Positions 46,625-55,202 of a stretch of 64,000 nucleotides of DNA are shown here, piece by piece. Origin of the DNA: Plectonema cf. radiosum LEGE 06105 (GTDB lineage: Bacteria; Cyanobacteriota; Cyanobacteriia; Cyanobacteriales; Nostocaceae); NCBI RefSeq assembly GCF_015207665.1, contig NZ_JADEWL010000021.1, forward strand, positions 1-64,000, given 5' to 3'. The notes beneath the pieces were generated by a model. The model searched no databases, was not told the DNA's origin, and saw only the letters and a list, made by a program, of their open reading frames with translations. The translations under genes were made by a program, and so were the position numbers. Numbering within the stretch: the first letter of the stretch is position 1; each line of letters begins with the position of its first letter.

Positions 46625-46720
46625 TGTATGACAATGTAATTCAAGTATAGAACCACTTTCTATCACTTTCCATAAAATTGACATACAAAGTTGACAATGC
46701 ATGACAATTGACATACAATT
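46625..46720. promoter_or_regulatory. Cluster of TGTATGACA half-sites upstream of the RHH gene
   Basis: TTGTATGACA occurs at 46625-46634. TTGACATACAA occurs near 46678 and again near 46709 (TTGACATACAATT), with GCATGACAATTG between them. These match the operator at 46264-46295 and probably form the regulator's own control region. Confidence 0.6.
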
Positions 46721-46807
46721 AATTCAAGCCAAAAAAATTGCGATCGCTATTCTCTAAAATATTTAAGGTTGCTGGTCAGTCCATTGCACCAAAGTTGTTA
46801 TGCTGCA

Positions 46808-47434
46808 CTAATTATCACCAGTTACATCTAAGTAACACATCCTGATTATGGCGCATATATCACTATTAACACAAGTGTTGCAAACATTAAAATGTATCCA
46901 AGTTTTACTAATTTCATCAAGCTCTGAGTCTTGATTAGACACTTGATGATTAGAATGTCCTACCACTGTTTCCTTGAATAAATTAATCACTACTCCTTTG
47001 GTTATTTCATGACTTCCGCTATCAAGATGAATTGCTGCAACTAGTGCTTCAAATGTTTCTGCTAAAACTGAATATTGGTTAGAAATTTCTTGTTTTTCTT
47101 CTCCTTTTCCAAAGCGAATAAATTCTGTAATTCCCATCTTTTGAAACATCTGTGCCAGATTTTTTCGATTTTCAAGCTTACTCTTTTCCTCTGTGATCGA
47201 CCCAGGGCTATTTTTACCCTCGTCAATGAGCATCTCAACTAAGATTAGCTTTAAAACTGCGTCCCCAAGAGTCCGATAAACTTCTTGATCTTCACAATTT
47301 CGACCCTGCTGCTTTTGTTCTTGTGCAAATGTCTTGCGAGTTAGCGCTCGAACGAGTAAATCCTGATTTTTGAAGGTATAACCCAAACGCTGCCCAACAT
47401 ATGAAACATTAGCTGACATATTTTCAGTTCTCAT
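46808..47434 (-). CDS. RNase III-like protein with altered catalytic residues
   Basis: The 208-residue product aligns with the RNase III endonuclease domain: LGYTFKNQDLLVRALTRKTF, then TLGDAVLKL (residues 56-63) and ETFEALVAAIHLDSG. Compared with the standard signature, the first catalytic glutamate is replaced by arginine (YRTLGD), and the later D-x2-E pair reads E-T-F-E. Only some metal ligands remain, so activity is doubtful. There is no double-stranded RNA-binding domain. The C-terminus instead has four cysteines (CNTCVNSDICAIIRMC) that might bind a metal. It is followed in the element by the RHH module and preceded by a second, broken RNase III-like gene. Confidence 0.75.
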   Translation of the reverse strand: MRTENMSANVSYVGQRLGYTFKNQDLLVRALTRKTFAQEQKQQGRNCEDQEVYRTLGDAVLKLILVEMLIDEGKNSPGSITEEKSKLENRKNLAQMFQKMGITEFIRFGKGEEKQEISNQYSVLAETFEALVAAIHLDSGSHEITKGVVINLFKETVVGHSNHQVSNQDSELDEISKTWIHFNVCNTCVNSDICAIIRMCYLDVTGDN

Positions 47435-47470
47435 TTTTTAATCTACCTATTTATAAAAATCTTCGTTTAT

Positions 47471-47902
47471 TTAACTTGGATATAGCATCAACAGCCGCCT
47501 GTTTTTCTGCATCTTTCTTACTACTTTACCCTCACCGTAGAATTTACCATCTACATAAACCTGAGAAAAAAATTCTGGAGCATGATCTGTTCCACCTAAT
47601 TTTTTTGTGTCATAATTCGGCGGACTCTTTGCCCCATTTGCCTGGACAAGTTCCTGGAACTTATTTTTTGAGTCTATATTTGAGCGTTTTACCATAACTT
47701 CTTGAGGCACAGAATCAAATGGTTGTTCCACTAAAGGACGCAGTGCTTCAATATTTCGCTTTTTATCTAAATAGTAAGCCCCAATGACTGCTTCAAAAGT
47801 GCTGCTCAGAAGATTCGGATTTTGATAACCACCATCACGGATTGCACCTTGTCCTAGTCGCATTCTAAAATCTAACCCAACTTCAACAGCAAATGTTGTC
47901 AA
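47471..47902 (-). pseudogene. RNase III gene remnant with dsRNA-binding domain, truncated and frameshifted
   Basis: The frame starts late in the nuclease domain (LLSSTFEAVIGAYYLD) and lacks the N-terminal ~60 residues with the LGDAVL signature. It continues through a recognisable double-stranded RNA-binding domain (NKFQELVQANGAKSPP, QVYVDGKFYGEGK). After GKVVRK the frame changes: the other frame reads DAEKQAAVDAISKLNKR, the normal end of the domain. One A has therefore been lost near 47515. The D of the D-x2-E pair is also changed to S. With both ends damaged it is probably dead. Confidence 0.75.
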
Positions 47903-47952
47903 GAAGTAAAATTCAAAAATATCAAAAAATACAGGCTGTGACTCCCATATCC

Positions 47953-49290
47953 CTAAGTGCGTGGATACTGGAATGAAAAGCGATTATCGTAGTAATTCCT
48001 CTTCAAATACGTTAAATCAGTTTCCCAATCCTCAATTGCTTTACTAAAACTACTTTGATTGCGTCGTTTTGCGTTGCGAGTAAATGTAGCAATCGAGTCA
48101 ACTATTTTTTTTAATCTTCTAGCGCTTTTAGGTTCACCCCACTCCTTTAAATAAGCAACGTTATCTATATTTATTAATAAAGGTTGCAAAAATACTGTAT
48201 CCAGAATTTCCCAACGCTCTCTTTGTGATAAACCACTCATTCCAACTTTGTAACCATAATGTTTAAGTAGCCCTTCTTCATATTTAAAAGCATCAGTTGA
48301 GAGGTTATGCAAGCCAGAATTAGCTTCTGTTGTTGACCAATTAAATTGTGTTTCCTCTAACTGAGTTAATCTAGTTGCAATACATTTACGCAGATCGAGA
48401 GCTTTTTTACGAGAACGAAATTCTAACTCGTAATGAATCTGGTTCAAAACTTCTGTATTATCCCATTCTGAAGTAGCGATTGTTTCCAGTTCATTAGTAC
48501 GGTAGTTGATATAAAGGCGTTGCTTTACTTGATTATTTTTTGTTTGGGTAACTTTAGGTAACGGAATTTGCGATACAAGGCTTACTTTTTCCGGAACATT
48601 GGGTAATGTTATTACATCAGAAATCACTGGCGAATAATTTACTTGGCTTGCACAGACAATCTCAATATCTCGCATACGCTTAAGCGCAAAGTGTCTTTTA
48701 GCGCTTCTTAGATAACAGTAGCCTTCCAAGCATAAAGTTTGTTTAACCGTCTTGAAGCTAACTGGGGTGACAGTGCGTTCGCTCTTCTCACCATCTCTTG
48801 TTTCGTAACTAAATCTTACCTTTTGACTGCTTTGAATTGCCCATTCCAACAATTTAACTTGTGGTTCAACTGACTCAGTTTCTACTTTATTCGCTGATTT
48901 AGGAAATGTTTGTGGAGGTTGATTACGGTAATTAGAGTAATTCTGCTCGCTCCCTGTAGAAGGTGATGAATGTTTAGGTTTTCTTTCTGGAAATGTTTGG
49001 GGTGATTGATATACAGTTTTTGCAGCATCGATTTTGGTTTGTTCAGCAACTTGAGCAAGATGTCTTTCGGTAATACTTACAGCATAAGAACCGATTACTG
49101 CCATAGCTAGAAATACCCAAAAAAGACGAGCGGTAAGCAACACACCAAAAACTTGCAAATGTAAATATGGATTAAAAATTTGGATAAAGTTTTGCTCTAA
49201 AAAGCTCCACTCAATTGAGATAAATAAAATTCCATTGCCCAGGTAGCCCAAACCCCAGAGGACAGTAAATATAAATTTTAACAGTTTCAT
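47953..49290 (-). CDS. Membrane-anchored WYL-domain protein
   Basis: The 445-residue protein has two N-terminal hydrophobic segments (about 5-25 and 48-72), a proline/serine-rich linker (about 90-135) and a WYL-like domain (about 145-215: KVRFSYETRDGEKSERTVTP, LEGYCYLRSAKRHFALKRM). The C-terminal ~130 residues (LSQRERWEILDTVFLQPL, WGEPKSARRLKKIVDSI, AIEDWETDLTYLK) form a separate helical domain that I do not recognise. WYL domains bind ligands, often nucleic acid, and are frequent in regulators of defence loci. Anchoring one to the membrane is unusual. No DNA-binding helix-turn-helix is evident. It lies between xisC and the RNase III-like genes on the same strand. Confidence 0.7.
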   Translation of the reverse strand: MKLLKFIFTVLWGLGYLGNGILFISIEWSFLEQNFIQIFNPYLHLQVFGVLLTARLFWVFLAMAVIGSYAVSITERHLAQVAEQTKIDAAKTVYQSPQTFPERKPKHSSPSTGSEQNYSNYRNQPPQTFPKSANKVETESVEPQVKLLEWAIQSSQKVRFSYETRDGEKSERTVTPVSFKTVKQTLCLEGYCYLRSAKRHFALKRMRDIEIVCASQVNYSPVISDVITLPNVPEKVSLVSQIPLPKVTQTKNNQVKQRLYINYRTNELETIATSEWDNTEVLNQIHYELEFRSRKKALDLRKCIATRLTQLEETQFNWSTTEANSGLHNLSTDAFKYEEGLLKHYGYKVGMSGLSQRERWEILDTVFLQPLLINIDNVAYLKEWGEPKSARRLKKIVDSIATFTRNAKRRNQSSFSKAIEDWETDLTYLKRNYYDNRFSFQYPRT

Positions 49291-49476
49291 AGTTATGTTT
49301 TTTCACACAGGCAGCTTACAGCATTTTTTTACACATCGGTCTCGAATAATTTTTGCAAGAAAAATTTGACTCGATGTTCTTTGTGAAAATTTACGTATTA
49401 TTACTAGATGATTCCGGACACAATTAATATTTTTTTACTAAAATCTGCTTATATGCGATCGCGTTAAGAAAGCGGG

Positions 49477-49543
49477 TTTTGTAGTTGGGCTTTAATCCTT
49501 ATTTAAATTTAAAAATAACAACGCTCAAGCGCTACTACGAACC
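49477..49543. repeat. Decayed GTAGTTG inverted repeat
   Basis: GTAGTTGGGCTTTAAT pairs imperfectly with CTCAAGCGCTACTACGAACC. It is related to the perfect repeat at 9894-9951 and lies between xisC and the WYL gene. Confidence 0.5.
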
Positions 49544-49588
49544 AAAATATTTATATGTAGCTAATCTTGATAATTAGATTGTATGGAA

Positions 49589-50872
49589 TTAGAATTTCAA
49601 CCTCTCAACTTCCAATTTCAACCTCTCATTTTCCATCCGTAGCGCTAATATTTCATTTTTCTGCAATTCAATTACGGATTTTTGACTAATGACTTCCCCA
49701 AAGGCTTTTTTACGATTCTCCATTCCAAACCAGCGCTGATAAGTCTTTGTATGTTCCTCAACGGTATGACCTAAGTTATCTGCTGCGGCTTTGATGGGTA
49801 TTCCCTGGAGGTGCGAGCGAATCGCGCAAGCATGACGCAAGTCGTAGGGTTGAAATTCAATGCCAACTTTTCTAAACCATCTGGATATATCTCGACGCAT
49901 CCAATTGATATTTTGCACGGATGTAATTTGAGAAATTTTCCGCTCCAAAATTTTTAACGGTTGGGGATTTTTTAAATCAAATAATTCTATCCATTGGGGT
50001 ACGAAAGGGATGACTTCTCGATACCCGGTTTTAGTATCTTGATCGACTTTCCAGGTACTATCTATATTTTGTGCGGATATCCACCAATTAAGATCGGGTT
50101 TGACAAATAATTCCCTTGGGCGTAAACCAAAGGTTGCTAGCATTCCATACACCCAACGCCACATTATCCAAGTATCCGTTGCATCGCAGATATTGGTATT
50201 TTTACGGTTGAGGGCAAATTTTTCAAATAGCTTGTAGGAATAAATGATTTTCTCGTCGTCGGGAATTTCTCGGAATTTGGGAGTAACGCGATCGCGCTTC
50301 ACATCAAGTGAAAATCCTAACTCAAAGGTTTTGATCAACACAGAAGATACTGCAATTAGTTCGTTTTTTTTATTTCCCCTCGATGTATTAATTACTTGTT
50401 CAAAATTATGCTTTGTTGCTAAACTTGTTAAACAAAAATTTCTTTTAATTACTGATATGTAATTAGCAAAAGTATTTTGACTGGTGATAGTTTTCTGACG
50501 ATTTTGATAATAATTATCCTCGAATTTATCTAATAATTCCCCAATGGTTTTTATCTGTTGTTTTTCCCGATTTCTTTCTCTAATTTTTATTCCTAAATAC
50601 TTTTCGTTCCACACAAAAGTATGACGAGCGATTAATTTACCTAACTCGTAACTTTCTTCAATTGCGGTTTTGAGTCCTTCTAAATTCGCTGGTATACCCA
50701 AAGACAAATCATACTGCTTTCTACCTTTACCGGAACAGTTATAATCATCTGGTTTCAACGGTAGAGTTGCTCGTAACTGTAGAGAATTCCCAGTTTGTTT
50801 AATACTGACTCTAACTCTATCCCTTTTTAAATTAGAATTTGCTTCGACTAACTTTTGCTCAAATTTGCTCAT
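49589..50872 (-). CDS. xisC: Site-specific tyrosine recombinase of the hupL element
   Basis: In this 427-residue XisA/XisC-family recombinase, the catalytic region shows GLRPRELF (first Arg), YDLRHACAIR (second Arg, with Tyr where most integrases have His), LGHTVEEHTKTYQRW (His and nucleophile Tyr) and a C-terminal coiled coil (NEILALRMENERLKLEVERL). Its place, with the start 163 bp inside the right direct repeat and the gene pointing inward, is that of xisC in Anabaena. It should recombine the CACAGCAGTTATATGG repeats during heterocyst development, deleting the element and restoring hupL. Confidence 0.92.
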   Translation of the reverse strand: MSKFEQKLVEANSNLKRDRVRVSIKQTGNSLQLRATLPLKPDDYNCSGKGRKQYDLSLGIPANLEGLKTAIEESYELGKLIARHTFVWNEKYLGIKIRERNREKQQIKTIGELLDKFEDNYYQNRQKTITSQNTFANYISVIKRNFCLTSLATKHNFEQVINTSRGNKKNELIAVSSVLIKTFELGFSLDVKRDRVTPKFREIPDDEKIIYSYKLFEKFALNRKNTNICDATDTWIMWRWVYGMLATFGLRPRELFVKPDLNWWISAQNIDSTWKVDQDTKTGYREVIPFVPQWIELFDLKNPQPLKILERKISQITSVQNINWMRRDISRWFRKVGIEFQPYDLRHACAIRSHLQGIPIKAAADNLGHTVEEHTKTYQRWFGMENRKKAFGEVISQKSVIELQKNEILALRMENERLKLEVERLKF

Positions 50873-51033
50873 TCCCTGTGATTACTCTGCGCTCCTCAGC
50901 GTTACCTCAGCGCTACTCTGCGTTGAAAATATATTTCTACTTATAAATTCAGATCAAAAAACAAACTGTGAGCAAATATCATTAAAGCGCGATCGCAAAG
51001 TTGCTCGCGAACGTTTTGAGCATTTCACCCGTT

Positions 51034-51051
51034 CCCACAGCAGTTATATGG
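51034..51051. other. Right attachment repeat of the hupL element
   Basis: This is an 18-bp exact match to 42278-42295. The hupL reading frame crosses it as H-S-S-Y-M-V, in the same frame as at the left repeat. Confidence 0.93.
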
Positions 51052-52136
51052 TTCCCGGTGGAGTGATGTGCGCTCCGACATTGACTGACGTTACCCGCGC
51101 TTGGTCGATTTTGGAATATTTCCGTACCAATTGGCTCGAACCAGTTTGGTTGGGTTGTTCTTTGCAACGCTATGAAGAAATCCAAACCTATGAAGATTTT
51201 ATGAACTGGCTCGATGAAAGCCCAAATCATGCTAATTCGGATTTGGGTTTTTATTGGCGTATGGGTTTGGATATTGGTTTACATAAATATGGTGGGGGTT
51301 TGGGTAAATATGTTAGCTGGGGATATTTACCTCATGAAGTGAAATATCAAAAACCCACCGTTGAAGGACGAAATGCTGCTGTAATTATGAAAAGTGGCGT
51401 TTACGATAGCTTTACTGATACTCACACTCCCATGAATCATGGTTTTGTCCGCGAAAACACCACCCATTCATGGTATGACGAAGGTACCCAAGACGTTCAC
51501 CCTTACGATCGCAATACTCGACCCACCAATAACAACGTTAAGGATTTTGAAAATGCCTATTCTTGGGGAACTGCGGTAACTCACGTAGATTATGGACGTT
51601 TAGAAGCAGGTCCCTTGGCTCGTCAATTGGTAGCTGGTGGTACCCACGGCGAAACTTGGCAACATTATGATGGGTTTATCCTCGATGCTTTTAAACAAAT
51701 GGGTGGTGCTAGTATTCATCTACGTCAATTAGCACGAGTCCACGAACTTGTCAAGCTTTATCGTCAAGCGGAACGTTGTTTGCGAGAATTCCGTTTGAAT
51801 GACCCTTGGTACATTAAACCCAAAGAACAAGACGGACGCGGTTGGGGTGCTACAGAAGCATCAAGAGGAGCTTTGTGTCACTGGATAGATATTGAAGGTG
51901 GCAAAATTAAAAATTATCAAATCATGGCTCCTTCAACTTGGAATATCGGACCTCGTGACGGTGAAGGAAAACGCGGTCCCATCGAGGAAGCTTTAATCGG
52001 TACACCGATTTTTGACCAAACAGATCCGGTTGAAGTAGGACACGTAGCCCGTTCCTTTGATTCCTGTTTAGTATGTACCGTTCATGCTCATGATGCAAAG
52101 ACGGGTGAAGAATTAGCGCGTTTTCGCACCGCTTAA
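51036..52136 (+). CDS. hupL: Uptake hydrogenase large subunit, C-terminal part (interrupted)
   Basis: From the repeat onward the frame reads HSSYM-VPGGVMCAPTLTD and runs to the second NiFe ligand motif DSCLVCTVHAHD (C-x2-C-x2-H), ending at ARFRTA. The tail after the conserved histidine is the C-terminal peptide normally removed by the protease HupW, whose gene is at 55203. The open frame extends upstream to 50865 only by chance; that segment is element DNA overlapping xisC. Together with 41788-42294 it makes a complete 530-residue subunit. An intact N-terminal half is present in the genome but 8.7 kb away until excision. Confidence 0.95.
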   Translation, partial: HSSYMVPGGVMCAPTLTDVTRAWSILEYFRTNWLEPVWLGCSLQRYEEIQTYEDFMNWLDESPNHANSDLGFYWRMGLDIGLHKYGGGLGKYVSWGYLPHEVKYQKPTVEGRNAAVIMKSGVYDSFTDTHTPMNHGFVRENTTHSWYDEGTQDVHPYDRNTRPTNNNVKDFENAYSWGTAVTHVDYGRLEAGPLARQLVAGGTHGETWQHYDGFILDAFKQMGGASIHLRQLARVHELVKLYRQAERCLREFRLNDPWYIKPKEQDGRGWGATEASRGALCHWIDIEGGKIKNYQIMAPSTWNIGPRDGEGKRGPIEEALIGTPIFDQTDPVEVGHVARSFDSCLVCTVHAHDAKTGEELARFRTA

Positions 52137-52232
52137 AAAATAGGTAATGAAGAATTGGTTGAAAATTTTACTTGATTACATATTACCAATTACCAATTAC
52201 CTATTACCAATTACCTATTACCAACATTAACC

Positions 52233-52658
52233 ATGTCAAAACCATTACACGAATATTTTTCCAATCTTCCCGAAGAAGCACTGCAAGAGTTTACCCAGTG
52301 GTGCGTTACTCAACAAGCCAGGGAAGCAGGATACGAATTTACTCCCGATGAAACGAAGTTAGAAGATTTACCGATAGAGGATTATATTCCACAACTTGTC
52401 GGTCAATTTATGGATACGACAAGAAATGATATTAGAACTGGATTAATCGCAACATTTGCCGGAAAACAAGCCGATAACCATTCTTTATCTGGTTTACCTG
52501 CGATGGTTGATTTTATTTCCCTTTACGTTAAACATTTATTTCCTGCTGAAGGAAGTGACGAAACAGAAACAGAAGAGTTGTTAACTAAAGCATCTCAACA
52601 GCAGTTAGAGAAACTTTCTCAAATTGCTCAAGAACATAATGTCAAATTGTCGGCTTGA
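52233..52658 (+). CDS. Conserved protein downstream of hupL, function unknown
   Basis: The 141-residue acidic protein starts MSKPLHEYFSNLPEEALQEF and is predicted to be helical, with no membrane segment or recognised motif. It lies 96 bp after hupL on the same strand, and only short ACCAATTACC repeats are in between, so it may be transcribed with hupSL. A hydrogenase-related role is suggested by position alone. Confidence 0.7.
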   Translation: MSKPLHEYFSNLPEEALQEFTQWCVTQQAREAGYEFTPDETKLEDLPIEDYIPQLVGQFMDTTRNDIRTGLIATFAGKQADNHSLSGLPAMVDFISLYVKHLFPAEGSDETETEELLTKASQQQLEKLSQIAQEHNVKLSA

Positions 52659-53351
52659 ATACAATTCAAAATTAGACAATAAATACCTCACCTTTTCCCC
52701 TCTCCGATGCTTTGGAGAAGGGAAGGGGTGAGGTTTATTTGTAAAAACTCAATTAAAAATCGGGTTTTCAAGTCAAATTCAGTAGCTTCAACTAATAACA
52801 AAAAAATAATCAAATTAAATTAGTTATTTTCTACACTTGTATTAATCGATTAATTCGTGTTAATCATTTGACCATATATATTAGTTAAAGTCATGGTTTT
52901 ATGGATTAATTTCGTAAAAGGATTGCTCCCAAAGTACTTTAAGTTCGTTTATAATGAGTCCTATAGAGTCTCGCAGCAGTAAACTAATATTAAATGCTGT
53001 TCGTGGAATTACCATCAGTAAATGTTTAAACTTTTATTAAAACGTTGACTATTTCTACTGAAGTCAGTTAAAACCGATTAAGAAATCATCACATAAAAAC
53101 TGTTTGGTTTAACTCTATTGCTGTTTGACACTTTATTCTCTGCCAGGATAGAAAAATCACATATTTTACACTTCTTGGAGCAAGAGTAATTCCTTCTAAG
53201 AAGATAAATATAAAAGCTGTAAATGCTTATTATTAATAGCGTTTGCTTTAAGGTGGATTGCGGATGAGGCATTTCCCATACTTTCTGCTACATATACTTG
53301 AAAAGTATCTGACAAAAATTTTATCTGTTAATTTATGGAGGCTAAATAAAA
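52659..53351. other. Intergenic region with one palindromic repeat
   Basis: A 693-bp gap. It contains the intergenic CCTCACC palindrome at 52685-52735 and otherwise AT-rich DNA without coding potential. A short minus-strand frame at 53078-53272 looks random. Confidence 0.5.
52685..52735. repeat. CCTCACC palindromic repeat, intergenic copy
   Basis: ACCTCACC...CCCCTCTCC pairs with GGAGAAGGGAAGGGGTGAGGT. It is a degenerate relative of the repeats embedded in the NRPS/PKS genes. Its place after the stop at 52658 would allow terminator function. Confidence 0.75.
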
Positions 53352-54548
53352 ATGTCTAATTTAATTCAAAACATCATAGCTAGTCACGAAAATATTAATT
53401 TACGTGAGTTCACTAATTTATTACGTCAATCTCAAAAGCATTATCTACTCCGTGACGATATTTTGACTATTTTTTATCAGTATTACAGCATTAATGGAGA
53501 AGATAAAAATTTATCTCGTAATTCAAATTTAAGTAAATTAATTTACTCCACTCAAGAAGTTATCTTAGACAAAGAGAGTCTTTATTTTGTGATTCGTTGC
53601 CAAATAGCGGCTCAAGAAGCTTATCGTTTGTGGTCAGATATGACTGTAGAAGCTATCAATAGCGAAGAATTATCAAACTTACGAGGTAAACTTGGCGTTA
53701 GCGATTCTTCTCAAGATGGGGAAGTGTTGGAAATTGATTTTCAATCTTTTTATGATTACTCTTCTAGTCTAAGTGGTTCAAAAAAAATTGGTAATCGAGT
53801 TGATTCCCTCAGTCGTTATCTATCAAGTAAATTATTTGACGAGCATTCCAGTAGTTGGCAAGAAACTTTGTTCAATTTCTTACGCCAGCATAAATATAAT
53901 GGTCAACAGCTATTAATCAACGAACGTATCAAAAATAAATTGCAGTTATCTGAAAAGGTAAAACGAGTACTTGACCTTTTAGATAAATATCCTTCTCACA
54001 CATCTTACGAAAACTTTCGCTTTGAATTACGCAGTTTTGGATTTGAACCTGGTTGGGGAAATACCGCTAGTAGAGCGCAAGAAACTCTATCATTACTAGA
54101 ACAATTGATTGATTGTGCTGATCATCAAGTATTGTCCAATTTTCTTTCCCGAATTCCCATGGGTTTTAAGGTTTTAGTTACTTCAGAAGACGTTTTAGGA
54201 CAAACAGATACTGATAAACAAGCAGTTTATATCCTCGACGGCGTAAAGGAATTAGAAAAACAAATCCAAGAAAATGCCAAATTAGGGGGACTTGATGTAC
54301 TTGGTGCTATCAAGCCGAAAATAATTGTACTTACAGGTTTGATTCCTAATGGTAAAGGTGCTAACTGCAATCAAAGGTTAGAGAAAATAGACGATACCAA
54401 TAATTGCTGGATTTTACGAGTTCCCTCTCACAAATCTCAACTGTCAACAGCTAAAAATGAGATTTCTCGGTTTGATATTTATCCATATTTGGAATCTGTT
54501 ACTACTGATTCCGAACAAGAACTGTTAGCAGAGTTTCAAAGGAATTAA
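53352..54548 (+). pseudogene. susA: Truncated sucrose synthase
   Basis: The 398-residue frame matches the N-terminal regulatory region of sucrose synthase and the first part of its glycosyltransferase domain: VYILDGVKELEKQIQENAKL, IIVLTGLIPNG, CNQRLEKIDDTNNCWILRVP and YLESVTTDSEQELLAEF. Full enzymes are about 800 residues. Here the frame ends right where GRPDLIVGN should follow, and the downstream DNA does not encode the missing half. The UDP-glucose-loop residues expected after VLVTSEDVLG (a GG/GQ segment) are also altered (QTDTDKQA). It has a good start with TTATGGAGGC upstream and an otherwise clean frame, so it could still be expressed as a binding or regulatory fragment, but not as an active enzyme. 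Confidence 0.75.
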
Positions 54549-55202
54549 AATTTATCAATTGGGATGCTTTTTTTGCTCAACCGACCTTGTTTGAAGTATC
54601 TAATTTGAAAACCTTAAAACTCTAAAGAGACGTAGCATTGCTGCGTCTTTACGTTTTGGGTGTTGTTCTGAGTGCTTTCTAGTCTCAAGGTTGAGAAATA
54701 GTTTACAAACTTATATCTTGCACAGAGCCGCATAATTAGCTAAATAATAAAAAATATAAATAGAAATATAACTAACGTAAAACTGTAATATTTTTAGTCC
54801 ATTTTAATAGACTTCTGCTATCAGACTGGGACTTGCAGTCCCAGGCGGGTAAAAACGAAGCCAAACAATTAGTAATTATTTTAACAATAGGTTTTTATGA
54901 TGCAATTTATGAAAAAAAAACCATATTTTTGTAAATATGTATACTTTAAAATCAATCTATTAATGATATCAAAAGTATTTTTGAGTTTTTTATTTCAAAA
55001 TAGAAAAAAATCTCTAAAAATATGTAGAATAGGAAAACGAAAACAAACGCCGTACTCTTCAAAAATTGTCGTCAATTTTTGTACAGCTCTGCAAACAAAG
55101 CGTAAATCTGTCTGTTTAATTACAAATCCATATTCTCTGAATTATTCTGGCAGCAAAGAATTTACCGATAAGGATAATCAGAATTAGAAAAGATGACTAT
55201 AA
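54549..55202. other. Intergenic region with two hairpins
   Basis: GACGTAGCA-TT-GCTGCGTC (near 54629-54647) is a likely terminator for the gene upstream. ACTGGGACT-TGC-AGTCCCAG (54825-54844) is a second hairpin. A 96-codon lysine-rich frame at 54897-55187 before hupW lacks any recognisable feature and was not called. Confidence 0.5.

Larger units (their letters stand above)
42280..51051. mobile_element. hupL excision element, 8,756 bp
   Basis: Identical 16-18-bp direct repeats bound the insertion, and the recombinase gene xisC lies 163 bp inside the right end. Excision removes 8,756 bp, leaves one repeat copy and restores hupL. The cargo, nearly all on the minus strand, is ankyrin-GUN4, small unknowns, an RHH regulator, two RNase III-like genes, a WYL membrane protein and xisC. 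The known Anabaena element is of similar size and uses the same site. Confidence 0.93.

Noticed and set aside
46616-46714. Longer start for the RHH regulator at 46714
   Set aside because: The extra 33 residues are cysteine/histidine-rich, unlike the family, and cover the operator half-sites.
50865-51035. Apparent N-terminal extension of the hupL C-terminal frame
   Set aside because: It overlaps xisC on the other strand and lies inside the element. Real hupL sequence begins at the direct repeat.
53078-53272. 64-codon minus-strand frame
   Set aside because: Lies in an AT-rich gap and resembles random translation.
54897-55187. 96-codon plus-strand frame before hupW
   Set aside because: Lysine/phenylalanine-rich AT-driven sequence with no motif or conserved look, so probably a chance frame.
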